In this document: positions 18,919-27,201 of the stretch, in pieces | How positions within the stretch are numbered: position 1 is the stretch's first letter | Layout of the letters: the number at the start of each line of letters is the position of its first letter | Origin: Comamonas sp. NLF-1-9 | GTDB lineage: Bacteria > Pseudomonadota > Gammaproteobacteria > Burkholderiales > Burkholderiaceae_C | NCBI RefSeq assembly: GCF_019195435.1 | Contig: NZ_CP078069.1 | Span: 2,294,001 to 2,358,000, forward strand | DNA length: 64,000 nt | Reading direction: 5' to 3' | Notes under the pieces: generated by a model | What the model was told of the DNA's origin: nothing | Databases searched by the model: none | What the model saw: only the letters and a program-made list of their open reading frames with translations | Made by a program: the position numbers and the translations under genes

Positions 18919-19444
18919 AGACGGCGCCCACGGTGCCGGGCCACGCGGCCGTGTGGCGCCGCCGGGGCTTTCGTGCGGTCTGCGCATCGTTTGCGGGCCT
19001 CCTGCCGGGCGCTTGCCGTGGTTTCGCACGTTTCTTCGCGCTTCTTCCGCACCGCTTCGGCGCCGCTGCAACGCCTCTTTCGTGCCGGCCCCACACCGCC
19101 TCCATACCACTTTCGCGCCGCTTCCAAGCCTCCTCCGTGCCTGTGCCATGCGGACGGTGAGCGCTCTTTGACGCGCTCGCGTAGCCCCTGCTCTTGCTCC
19201 AGTCACTGCCACATCGGCAGAGGGCTGGCGCCGTGCGGGTCGAGCCAGACACGGCCGGTCCATTGTTTCCAATTCCGAAACAATGTGATTCGTTCTAAGC
19301 TCTTTTTTTAACTAGGGTTAACCCCGAAACTACGAGGCATCGGAGGACGAAACCAAGGTGCTCCGTAAGAAGGCGATCAGGCCGCAGCCGCTTTCGCGGC
19401 AGCCCGGGCGCCCTGTTTGAACCGTTTTGTCTCAGGAGAAAAAC
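18919..19444. other. 526-bp gene-free region with degenerate tandem repeat and palindromes
   Basis: The left half (about 19035-19136) is a degenerate tandem repeat with a unit near 33 bases. On the minus strand it reads like GGAGG...CGGCGCGAAAG, three units. The right part is AT-richer. It holds the perfect inverted repeat CATTGTTTC/GAAACAATG (19261-19269 and 19277-19285), a T7 run at 19303-19309 and the palindrome GGGTTAACCC (19315-19324). I see no convincing gene. The palindromes may belong to the promoter of the secreted repeat protein. Confidence 0.5.
19261..19285. promoter_or_regulatory. Perfect 9-bp inverted repeat, operator-like
   Basis: CATTGTTTC and GAAACAATG are exact reverse complements spaced by 7 bases, in an AT-rich patch about 160 bases before the start of the secreted repeat protein. 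This is the size of a typical dimeric repressor site; the regulator is unknown. Confidence 0.35.
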
Positions 19445-20035
19445 ATGATCCGCATCAACCACACCCTCACCGCTCTGGCCGCTGGCCTGGTGCTTTCGAG
19501 CAGCGCTCTGGCCGCCGGCCCCGCTGCGGGCGAAGGCCCCTTCTTCCAGTTCGACAGCCTGCCCGCGGGCAGCCAGCTGCAACGCGCCGAGGTGCAGGCA
19601 CTGGCCACGCACGAAGCGCCCCTGGCCGGTGAATTGCCCGCCGCCCCGCTGCAACTGGCGGACACCATGCTGACGCGCGCACAGGTGCGCAGCGAAGCCG
19701 TGGCACACCAGCCCGCGGCCGGTATTGCGCCCTTTGGCGCCGCGCTGCCCGCCAGCGCCAGCGTGAAGGCGCGCGCTTCGGCAGCGACGCCGCTGGCGCT
19801 GCACACCCAGCCGGCCGCTGGCAACCTGCCGCTGGCCGAGGCGCCGATGAACGCCAGCACCCTGGCGCGCGCCGAGGTGCGCAGCGAGGCGCTGGCAGCC
19901 GCGCCCGCCGTGGGTGAGTTCACCGCGCAGCAGGCGGCGCTGCCCGCCAGCGCGCTGAGCCGCGCCGAAGTGCGCGCCAGCACCCGCGACGCGCTGGCCC
20001 GTGGCTTTCATGTGGCAAGCGGCGAGCTCTCCTGA
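19445..20035 (+). CDS. Secreted protein with tandem RAEVR-type (DUF4148-like) repeats
   Basis: The 196-residue protein has a clear signal peptide (MIRINHTLTALAAGLVLSSS, cleavage near ALAAG). The rest consists of four or five degenerate units of about 30-35 residues. Each has a Pro/Ala-Gly opening (PAAGE, APLAGE, PAAGI, PAAGN, APAVGE), and most end with a motif such as LQRAEVQALA, LTRAQVRSEA, LARAEVRSEA or LSRAEVRAST. That ending resembles the core of the small periplasmic DUF4148 proteins of Burkholderiales (LTRAQVRAE). The start has AGGAG 7 bases upstream. The function is unknown; a strong terminator follows. Confidence 0.75.
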   Translation: MIRINHTLTALAAGLVLSSSALAAGPAAGEGPFFQFDSLPAGSQLQRAEVQALATHEAPLAGELPAAPLQLADTMLTRAQVRSEAVAHQPAAGIAPFGAALPASASVKARASAATPLALHTQPAAGNLPLAEAPMNASTLARAEVRSEALAAAPAVGEFTAQQAALPASALSRAEVRASTRDALARGFHVASGELS

Positions 20036-20103
20036 AGCCGCTCGGGGTCGGCCCTTGCCGCGCCCAGCCGGGCGCAGTTTGAGGGCATGAACCGGCAGAC
20101 AAG

Positions 20104-20136
20104 GGGCATGCAGCAGGGGCTGCATGCCCTTTTTTC
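20104..20136 (+). terminator. Rho-independent terminator after the secreted repeat protein
   Basis: GGGCATGCAGC (20104-20114) pairs exactly with GCTGCATGCCC (20119-20129) and is followed by six T. It also separates this gene from the convergent proQ-like gene. Confidence 0.9.
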
Positions 20137-20156
20137 GTGGCGGCGACGGCGCTCGC

Positions 20157-20855
20157 TCAGGCCGGCTGGCTGAGTGCGCGCAACTGGCGCGCACGCGCCA
20201 ACTGGCGCTGCACCAGTGGCAGCGCCAGGCCGTAGTCGGCGGCAAAACCGGGCAGGTCGCTGCCGGCGGCCTCGAAGGCGCGCAGCAGCGCCTCGGCGCG
20301 CGCATCGTGTTCGCCCGCCTGCGCCAGCGCCGCATCCAGCGCGTCGTCGGCGTCGGCGCGCGGGCCGCGCACGCGCTCGGCATAGGCCTCGCGCGTCAGG
20401 CCAGAGGCTTCGTAGGCGCGCACGATGCGCTGGCGCAACTGCGGCGCCAGGTCTTCCTGGCTGCGCCGCTGGCGACGGCGAAACACCTCGATGAGCGCCT
20501 GGTACAGGTGTTCGGGCGCGACCGGCTCCACGGCCTTGCCCTGCAGGTCGTGGCGCGGCTGGCCGCTGGCCATGGCCACGAGGTAGCGCGAGGAGCGCGT
20601 GTGCCAGGCCAGCGCCTGCTTGAGTTCGTCCTTGTCGGGCGCGTGCGCGGCCATCAGGTCCTGGAAGATGCCGCGCTTGAGCGGCAGCGGCCGCTCGCCG
20701 AACAGGCGCGGATGCCACTGCGCGAGCTGCGCCATCAGCGCGGGCGGCGTGCGCGCGGGGCGGCGCGCGCTCCTGGCCGCAGGCGGGGCAGCGGATGGAT
20801 CGGCGCCGGCTGCGGGCGTGGCCGGGGCGGTGTCGGTGGCAGTTTCGTCGGTCAT
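20157..20855 (-). CDS. ProQ/FinO-family RNA chaperone
   Basis: The 232 residues have an Ala/Pro-rich N-terminus (1-38) and then a ProQ/FinO domain (about 40-145). It shows LAQWHPRLFGERPLPLKRGI, then FQDLMA, ALAWHTRSSRYL and GQPRHDLQG, the usual hallmarks. The C-terminal part is helical and charged. Members bind sRNAs and mRNA 3' ends. The start overlaps the glcF stop (ATGA), an odd partner for an RNA chaperone. Confidence 0.88.
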   Translation of the reverse strand: MTDETATDTAPATPAAGADPSAAPPAARSARRPARTPPALMAQLAQWHPRLFGERPLPLKRGIFQDLMAAHAPDKDELKQALAWHTRSSRYLVAMASGQPRHDLQGKAVEPVAPEHLYQALIEVFRRRQRRSQEDLAPQLRQRIVRAYEASGLTREAYAERVRGPRADADDALDAALAQAGEHDARAEALLRAFEAAGSDLPGFAADYGLALPLVQRQLARARQLRALSQPA

Positions 20856-22090
20856 GGCGCGAGTGCTTCGTCCAGCACTTCTATCCAGTGGCGCACCGGG
20901 ATGTCGGTGCCGTTTTGCAAATGGGTGATGCAGCCGATGTTGGCAGACAGAATGGCTTGCGGCGGCTGGTCCGCGAAAGATTGCGCAAGCTGCGCGAGTT
21001 TACGGTCACGCAGCTGGTGCGCGGTCTCGGGCTGCAGCACCGAATAAGTGCCGGCCGAGCCGCAGCACAGATGCGCCTCGCTGGCCGCCAGGCGCAGCTC
21101 GAAACCGAGCGCGCGCAAACCCGCCTCTACGCCGCCGCGCAGCTTCTGGCCGTGCTGCAGCGTGCACGGCGGGTGCCAGGCATAAGGCCGCTCGCCCGCG
21201 CGCAGCTTGCCCTTGAGCAGCGCGGCCAGCTCGGGCAGCAGCTCTGAAATGTCGCGCGTGGCGGCGCTGACCTTCGCGGCGCGGGCGGCGTATTCGGGGT
21301 CGTGGCGCAACAGATGCCCGTATTCCTTGACCGTGACGCCGCAGCCCGAGGCGTTCATCACGATGCATTCGACCTCGCCGCGCTCCAGATACGGCCACCA
21401 GGCGTCGATGTTGGCACGCATCTCGTCCTTGCCGCCCGCCTGGTCGTTGAGGTGGAATTTGACCGCGCCGCAGCAGCCGGCCCTGGGCGCGACCAGGGTC
21501 TGTATGCCTGCGGCATCGAGCACGCGCGCGGTGGCGCCGTTGATGCCCGGCGCCATGCTCGGCTGCACACAGCCGGCCAGCAGCAGCACCTTGCGCGCAT
21601 GCACCGCCGTGGGCCAGGCGCCGGCGCTGCTACGCGGCGGCACTTTCTCGCGCAGGCGCTCGGGCAAGAGGCCGCGCACCGCCTGCCCGAGCTTCATCGC
21701 CGGGGCAAAGAGCGGCGAGGGCAGGCCCTGGGCCAGCGCCCAGCGCAGCGCCTTGTCCGCCGGTTTGCGCGCCACTTTCTCTTCGACCACGCGCCGGCCG
21801 ATGTCGAGCAGCTTGCCGTACTCCACGCCGCTGGGACAAGTGGTTTCGCAGTTGCGGCAGGTCAGGCACCGGTCCAGGTGCAGCTGGGTCTTGTCCGTCG
21901 GCTCCTGGCCTTCGAGCACCTGCTTCATCAGATAGATGCGCCCGCGCGGGCTGTCGAGCTCGTCGCCCATGAGCTGGTAGGTCGGGCAGGTAGCAAGGCA
22001 GAAGCCGCAGTGCACGCACTTGCGCAGGATGGCTTCGGCTTCCTCGCCCTCGGGCGTGCCGGCAAATTCGGCGGACAAATGGGTTTGCAT
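20852..22090 (-). CDS. glcF: Glycolate oxidase iron-sulfur subunit GlcF
   Basis: GlcF carries electrons from glycolate oxidation in the GlcDEF membrane-associated complex. The 412 residues hold two 4Fe-4S ferredoxin motifs (Cys25, 28, 31, 35 and Cys75, 78, 81, 85). They also hold the CCG-type cluster-binding repeats typical of the family (RAGCCGAVKFHLN and HLCCGSAGTY). It starts 3 bases after glcE ends, so the two are cotranscribed. Confidence 0.93.
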   Translation of the reverse strand: MQTHLSAEFAGTPEGEEAEAILRKCVHCGFCLATCPTYQLMGDELDSPRGRIYLMKQVLEGQEPTDKTQLHLDRCLTCRNCETTCPSGVEYGKLLDIGRRVVEEKVARKPADKALRWALAQGLPSPLFAPAMKLGQAVRGLLPERLREKVPPRSSAGAWPTAVHARKVLLLAGCVQPSMAPGINGATARVLDAAGIQTLVAPRAGCCGAVKFHLNDQAGGKDEMRANIDAWWPYLERGEVECIVMNASGCGVTVKEYGHLLRHDPEYAARAAKVSAATRDISELLPELAALLKGKLRAGERPYAWHPPCTLQHGQKLRGGVEAGLRALGFELRLAASEAHLCCGSAGTYSVLQPETAHQLRDRKLAQLAQSFADQPPQAILSANIGCITHLQNGTDIPVRHWIEVLDEALAP

Positions 22091-22093
22091 GGC

Positions 22094-23191
22094 TCAGGCC
22101 CTCCCGGTGTTGAATATGCCCGCCGGGTCGAAGGCCTGCTTGAGCCGGTGATGGATGGCTTGCAGGCTCGGACTTTCCAGATCAAATACGGCTCTAGCCC
22201 TTGTACCGTCTGCGTCAGCAGCTCTGAAAACACAAGCGCTTCCGCCGGCTGCACGTGCCGCAGCGCGCAAGGCTTCGCCGGCCGATTCCGCTGCCTGCAC
22301 CCAGCGCAGGCCGCCATGCCATTCGACCAGCGGCGCGTCCACACCCGGCGGCAGTGCCAGCACCGGCGCGGTTTGCGGCAGCGACAGTCGCCACAGCGCG
22401 TGCTGCGGCGCGCGCGCGGCAAACCAGGGCAGGCTGTGGTCGCGGCAGGCGTCCCAGTCGCCCTGCACCTCATGCAGGCGCTCGCCGCCCATCTGCGCGC
22501 AGGCCGAGCGCACCGCCGCCTGCGCGCCGCGCAGGCGCACATACAGCACACCGCGCCCCTCGTCCTGCACCCAGCAACTCGCGTTCAGCGGCAGCGGCTG
22601 GCCGCCCCAGCGGTGCAGTTGCGCGAGCGCCTGCGCCTGGTCCAGCTCAAAGCGCAGCGTGGCCTCGGCAGGCGCTACGGGCAGTACCTTCAGGCTCACC
22701 TCGGTGATCACGGCGAGCTGCCCCCAACTGCCGGCCATGAGGCGCGAGACGTCGTAGCCCGCCACGTTTTTCATCACCTGCCCGCCAAAGCGCAGCAGCT
22801 CCCCCTGGCCATTGAGCAGCTCCACGCCCAGCACGAAGTCGCGCAGCGCGCCCACGCTGGCGCGCGCAGGCCCCGACAGGCCGGAGGCGACCATGCCGCC
22901 GACGGTGCCGCCGGGCGCGAACTGCGGCGGCTCGAAGGCCAGGCACTGGCCATGGCGCGCGAGCAGCGCCTGCACCTCGTCGACGCGCGTGCCGGCGCGC
23001 ACGGTGATCACCAGCTCGGTCGGTTCGTGCTCGATCACGCCGGCCAGCGGGCGCAGCTCCAGCGTCTGCCCCGGCGCGGGCGCGCCCAGCGGATGAAACG
23101 CCTTGGTGCCGCCGCCCCGGATGGACAGCGGCGTCTGCTGCGCATGCGCCTGGCGCACGCGATGCTGAATTTGGGCGAGGACGTCGGACAT
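22094..23191 (-). CDS. glcE: Glycolate oxidase FAD-binding subunit GlcE
   Basis: GlcE is the second flavin-binding subunit of glycolate oxidase. Its 365 residues include the PCMH-type FAD-binding fold with RGGGTKAFHPLG near 25-36 and PPQFAPGGTVGGMVASGLSG near 88-107. No glcD precedes it in this window; an ammonium transporter does. Codons for about residues 319-335 come from a copy of the short dispersed repeat (22186-22236), giving the stretch CVFRAADADGTRARAVFD. Confidence 0.93.
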   Translation of the reverse strand: MSDVLAQIQHRVRQAHAQQTPLSIRGGGTKAFHPLGAPAPGQTLELRPLAGVIEHEPTELVITVRAGTRVDEVQALLARHGQCLAFEPPQFAPGGTVGGMVASGLSGPARASVGALRDFVLGVELLNGQGELLRFGGQVMKNVAGYDVSRLMAGSWGQLAVITEVSLKVLPVAPAEATLRFELDQAQALAQLHRWGGQPLPLNASCWVQDEGRGVLYVRLRGAQAAVRSACAQMGGERLHEVQGDWDACRDHSLPWFAARAPQHALWRLSLPQTAPVLALPPGVDAPLVEWHGGLRWVQAAESAGEALRAAARAAGGSACVFRAADADGTRARAVFDLESPSLQAIHHRLKQAFDPAGIFNTGRA

Positions 23192-23252
23192 GGGCGCATG
23201 GTAGCGCCGCAGGCCCTGCGCGGGCAGCTCTGCGGGCACTGCCCTGCGCGCT

Positions 23253-24452
23253 TCAAGGCCGCACCAGGTCGGCGCTGGCGCTGATGCGGTGTACTGCAAG
23301 ATCGGCCCCGAGGAACTCCTCTTCGCGGCTCAGGCGCAGGCCGACCGCACGGCGCAGCGTGCCATACACCGCAAAACCGCCGAGCAAGGCCACGCCCACG
23401 CCTGCGAAGGTGCCCAGGCATTGGCTCCAGAAGCTCACCCCGCCGAGGCCGCCGAGCGCCGTCTGGCCGAAGATGCCGCAGGCAATGCCGCCCCAGGTGC
23501 CGCACAGCCCGTGCAGCGGCCACACGCCGAGCACGTCGTCCACCTTCCAGCGGTTTTGCGTCCAGGTGAACAGGCGCACGAAGAGCACGCCCGCTACCGC
23601 GCCTATCGCCAGCGCCGCCAGCGGATGCACGACGTCGGAGCTGGCGCAGATCGCCACCAGGCCGGCCAGCGGGCCGTTGTGTGCAAAGCCCGGGTCGTTG
23701 CGCCCGGCAAGCACCGCCGCCAGCGTCCCGCCCACCATGGCCATCAGCGAGTTGATCGCGACAAGACCTGTGATGCGCTCGAGCGTTTGCGCGCTCATCA
23801 CGTTGAAGCCGAACCAGCCCACGATCAGGATCCATGCGCCCAGCGCCAGGAAGGGGATGCTGGACGGCGGGTGCGCCGTCACCCCGCCGTCGTGCCCGTA
23901 ATGGCCGCGGCGCGCGCCCAGCTGCAGCACCGCCATCAGCGCAATCCAGCCGCCGACCGCATGCACCACGACCGAGCCGGCAAAGTCGTGAAACGGCGCC
24001 CCCAGATGGGCTGCAAGCCATGCCTGCAGGCCGAAGCTGCCATTCCAGGCGATGCCCTCGAAGAAGGGATAGACGAAGCCGACGATGACGAAAGTAGCCG
24101 CCAGTTGCGGCGCAAAGCGCGCGCGCTCCGCAATCCCGCCCGAGACGATGGCCGGCACCGCCGCCGCAAAGGTCAGCAGGAAGAAGAAACGCGTGAGGTC
24201 GTAGCCATGGTGCTCGGCCAGCACCCGCGCGCCGCTGAAGAAGTGCACCCGGTAGGCGATGCCGTAGCCGATGAAGAAGTAGGCCAGCGTGGACACCGCG
24301 AAATCCACCAGGATCTTGACCAGCGCATTCACCTGGTTCTTCGCGCGCACCGTCCCCAGCTCCAGAAAGGCAAAGCCGGCGTGCATCGCCAGAATCATGA
24401 TGGCGCCCAGCAGGATGAACAAGACGTCGGCAGGAGAGTGCGGAGAGGACAT
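23253..24452 (-). CDS. Ammonium transporter (Amt family)
   Basis: The 399-residue channel has 11 membrane segments and opens with a short N-terminus and ILLGAIMILAMHAGFAFLEL. It contains the pore-lining VVHAVGGWIALMAVLQLGARRG, which carries the first conserved pore His, and LHGLCGTWGGIACGIFG, which carries the second. No glnK (PII) gene is adjacent. The ATG at 24452 was chosen because it starts the first membrane segment; longer in-frame starts add an Arg/Pro-rich leader unlike the family. Confidence 0.92.
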   Translation of the reverse strand: MSSPHSPADVLFILLGAIMILAMHAGFAFLELGTVRAKNQVNALVKILVDFAVSTLAYFFIGYGIAYRVHFFSGARVLAEHHGYDLTRFFFLLTFAAAVPAIVSGGIAERARFAPQLAATFVIVGFVYPFFEGIAWNGSFGLQAWLAAHLGAPFHDFAGSVVVHAVGGWIALMAVLQLGARRGHYGHDGGVTAHPPSSIPFLALGAWILIVGWFGFNVMSAQTLERITGLVAINSLMAMVGGTLAAVLAGRNDPGFAHNGPLAGLVAICASSDVVHPLAALAIGAVAGVLFVRLFTWTQNRWKVDDVLGVWPLHGLCGTWGGIACGIFGQTALGGLGGVSFWSQCLGTFAGVGVALLGGFAVYGTLRRAVGLRLSREEEFLGADLAVHRISASADLVRP

Positions 24453-24770
24453 GCAAGTGCCCGAAAGCCTCAGGAAGAAGGCACAGCGAATCGATTGAGC
24501 GCCCGGCCCGCGGGCGACCATGGCGTGGCCGCACTGGCGCACGCCGCGCAGGTGAACGCGCGGCTGCGGGGGACGGGCGGCTTCACGAGGAGTTGGCGGC
24601 TCATGGGTCTCTTGGAAGAAGCGGCGGCAAAAATGCTGCGATGCGTCATTATGCATGTTTTGCATCAACACATGCATTTATGTTTTGACCGTGTTGCTTT
24701 CCTGGCCCGGTGTGCAACGCGCCCCCCGGCCCGCTACAGTGCCGCCACCCCCTGAACAAACCCGTCCCCC
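24453..24770. other. Divergent amt/comM intergenic region with TGCAT palindrome
   Basis: This 318-bp region separates the leftward ammonium transporter from rightward comM. An AT-rich patch holds CATTATGCATG (24647-24657) and its near mirror CATGCATTTATG (24671-24682), with TTGCATC between them. This is an imperfect palindrome of about 36 bp that could bind a dimeric regulator. No consensus sigma-54 site was found by eye. Confidence 0.35.
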
Positions 24771-26303
24771 ATGAGCCTTGCCCTGGTTCAAAGCCGCGCC
24801 CTGCTGGGCCTGGCTGCGCCCGCCGTCACCGTCGAGGTGCACTTGGCCAACGGCCTGCCGGCGTTCACGCTGGTCGGCCTGGCCGACGTGGAAGTGAAGG
24901 AGGCGCGCGAGCGCGTGCGCGCCGCCATCCTGAACAGCGGACTGGAGTTCCCGTCGAACAAGCGCATCACGGTGAACCTGGCGCCGGCCGATCTGCCCAA
25001 GGATTCAGGCCGTTTTGATCTGCCGATCGCGCTGGGCCTGCTCGCGGCCAGCGGGCAGCTGGACGGCGCGCGCCTGGCCGGCTGGGAGTTTGCCGGCGAG
25101 CTCTCGCTGTCCGGACAGTTGCGCAGCGTGCGCGGCGCGCTGGCCACCGCGCTGGCGCTGCGCAGCCAGGGCGAGGCGGCGCGCCTGGTGCTGCCGCTGG
25201 ACAGCGCCCGCGAGGCCGCGCTGGTGCCCGACGCGCCGATCTACGGCGCCGAGCACCTGCTGGACGTGGTAGCGCAATTCCTGCCGCCCGGCGCCGAAGG
25301 CCAGGCGGGCGAGCCCGGCGGCTGGCAGCGCGTGCTGCCCGCGCCCGTCGCAGATGCCGAGCCCGGCCCGGACCTGGCCGACGTCAAGGGCCAGGCCGCC
25401 GCCCGCCGCGCGCTGGAAATCGCCGCGGCCGGCGGCCATGGCCTGCTGCTGGCCGGCCCGCCCGGCTCGGGCAAGTCCATGCTGGCGCAGCGCTTTGCCT
25501 CCATCTTGCCGCCGATGACGGTGCAGGAGGCGCTCGAGAGTGCGGCAGTGGCCAGCCTGGCCGGGCGCTTCACGCCCGCGCGCTGGATGCGCCGGCCCAC
25601 CGGCAGCCCGCACCACAGCGCCAGCGCGGTGGCGCTGGTGGGCGGCGGTTCGCCCCCGCGGCCGGGCGAGATATCGCTCGCGCACCACGGCGTGCTGTTT
25701 CTGGATGAATTCCCCGAGTTCGCGCGCAGCGCGCTCGAAGCCCTGCGCGAGCCGCTGGAGAGCGGCCACATCACCATCGCGCGCGCCGCGCAGCGCGCCG
25801 AATTCCCGGCGCGCTTTCAACTGGTCGCGGCCATGAACCCCTGCCCCTGCGGCTTTGCCGGCTCACGCCAGCGCGCCTGCCGCTGCACGCCCGAGCAGAT
25901 CGCGCGCTACCAGGGCAAGCTCAGCGGCCCGCTGCTGGACCGCATAGACCTGCACGTGGAAGTGCCGCACCTGCCTGCCGAAGAGCTGCTGGGCGCGCCG
26001 CCGGGCGAGCCCAGCGCCGCAGTGCGCGCGCGCGTGGTGGCCGCGCGCGAGCGCGCCCTTGCACGCCAGGGCGGGCCCAACCAGACGCTGTCGGGCCAGG
26101 CGCTGCAGGATGCGGCCGGCCTGGACGAGGCCGCGAGCCGCTTCCTGCAAACCGCCGCCACCCGCCTGGCCTGGTCGGCGCGCGCGACCCACCGTGCGCT
26201 GAAAGTGGCGCGCACCATTGCCGACCTGGGCGGCTCGGAGCACGTGGGCCTGGCGCACGTGGGCGAAGCCATCCAGTACCGGCGTGTGCTGACGGCCAAG
26301 TAG
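24771..26303 (+). CDS. comM: YifB/ComM family Mg-chelatase-like ATPase
   Basis: ComM is a hexameric AAA+ helicase that helps branch migration during natural transformation. The 510 residues show the N-terminal ChlI-type domain (VEVHLANGLPAFTLVGLADV at 21-40), Walker A GPPGSGKS at 229-236, the Walker B region HHGVLFLDEFPEF, and a C-terminal Mg-chelatase-like domain with CRCTPEQIARYQGKLSGPLL. Full-length for the family. Confidence 0.93.
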   Translation: MSLALVQSRALLGLAAPAVTVEVHLANGLPAFTLVGLADVEVKEARERVRAAILNSGLEFPSNKRITVNLAPADLPKDSGRFDLPIALGLLAASGQLDGARLAGWEFAGELSLSGQLRSVRGALATALALRSQGEAARLVLPLDSAREAALVPDAPIYGAEHLLDVVAQFLPPGAEGQAGEPGGWQRVLPAPVADAEPGPDLADVKGQAAARRALEIAAAGGHGLLLAGPPGSGKSMLAQRFASILPPMTVQEALESAAVASLAGRFTPARWMRRPTGSPHHSASAVALVGGGSPPRPGEISLAHHGVLFLDEFPEFARSALEALREPLESGHITIARAAQRAEFPARFQLVAAMNPCPCGFAGSRQRACRCTPEQIARYQGKLSGPLLDRIDLHVEVPHLPAEELLGAPPGEPSAAVRARVVAARERALARQGGPNQTLSGQALQDAAGLDEAASRFLQTAATRLAWSARATHRALKVARTIADLGGSEHVGLAHVGEAIQYRRVLTAK

Positions 26304-26371
26304 GGGAGCGCGGCCCAAGCTCTCACGCAGCCCTCCCGGGGGCCGCAGCGGGACGCGGCGGCCCGGTCTTG

Positions 26372-26407
26372 CTCCCTTTCCCTCTGGGAGAGGGCCGGGG
26401 TGAGGGC
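26372..26407. repeat. REP-like palindrome (CCCTTTCCCTCTGGGAGAGGG type)
   Basis: CTCCCTTTCCCTCTGGGAGA followed by GGGCCGGGGTGAGGG is a GC-rich palindrome found again twice at 43877-44013. It lies between comM and the GST gene. Confidence 0.6.
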
Positions 26408-26463
26408 GGCCCCCAACATCAGCGCCGCCACCAAGGTATCCGCCCCCGCCGCAAAATCCCCGC

Positions 26464-27117
26464 ATGCTGCTCTTTGACGCCCTCAGCCCCGCCCCGCGCT
26501 GCCTGCGCATGTTCCTGCTGGAAAAAGGCCTCACGCTGCCCACGCAGCAGGTCGACGTCTTCGCCGGCGACAACCGCCAGCCGCCCTACCTCGCGCACAA
26601 CCCGGCGGGCCAGACGCCCGCGCTGCTGCTGGACGACGGTAGCTGCATCGCCGAATCGGTCGCCATCATGGAATACCTTGAAGAACTGCAGCCCCTGCCC
26701 GCGCTGATCGGCCGCACGCCTGAAGAGCGCGCCCGCACCCGCCAGTGGCAGCGCCGCGTGGAGCTGAACATCACCGAGAACATCCACAACGCCTTCCACT
26801 GGGCCGAAGGCGCGGCGCGCTTTGCCGGCCGCATCCCCGTCGAGCCCGCGGCCGCGCCCGGCCTCAAGCGCGTGGCACAGGATCGCCTCTCCTGGCTGGA
26901 CGCCATGCTGCCCGCGGGCCAGCCCTGGCTTGCGGGCGAGCGCTTGAGCATCGCCGATATCTGGCTTTACGTCTGGCTGGACTTTGCCCAATCCGTCAAG
27001 CAGCCGTTTGACCGAGCGCTCTCGCGCATAGGCCCGTGGTTTGAGCGCGTGGCCGCAAGGCCTTCGGCCAGCGCCAGCCTGCATGCCGATTGCAAACCTG
27101 GCGGGGTGCGCGGCTAG
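26464..27117 (+). CDS. Glutathione S-transferase family protein
   Basis: The 217-residue protein has a thioredoxin-like N-terminal domain (MLLFDALSPAPRCLRMFLLE, with NPAGQTPALLLDDGSCIAES carrying the cis-Pro and the glutathione-binding E-S pair). An all-helical C-terminal domain follows (WLAGERLSIADIWLYVWLDF, the N-capping box). The substrate is unknown. It lies 160 bases after comM. Confidence 0.88.
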   Translation: MLLFDALSPAPRCLRMFLLEKGLTLPTQQVDVFAGDNRQPPYLAHNPAGQTPALLLDDGSCIAESVAIMEYLEELQPLPALIGRTPEERARTRQWQRRVELNITENIHNAFHWAEGAARFAGRIPVEPAAAPGLKRVAQDRLSWLDAMLPAGQPWLAGERLSIADIWLYVWLDFAQSVKQPFDRALSRIGPWFERVAARPSASASLHADCKPGGVRG

Positions 27118-27201
27118 GTACAGACTGCAGACGAACCGGGCGTGGCCACGTTCCATCCGTCCCGGCGTGACCATGCTGCAAAAGCGCCATGGGCTTCGTG
27201 C

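Noticed and set aside
21302..23284. Long plus-strand frame opposite glcF and glcE
   Set aside because: Arg/His/Ala-rich with no motif, while the opposite strand has clear 4Fe-4S and FAD motifs.
24700..24740. Sigma-54 promoter before comM (TGGCCCGGTGTGCAA)
   Set aside because: The GG-to-GC distance is two bases too short for a sigma-54 site.
23289..24755. Long plus-strand frame opposite the ammonium transporter
   Set aside because: Composition is typical of antisense GC-rich frames and there is no domain; the opposite strand is a clear Amt protein.
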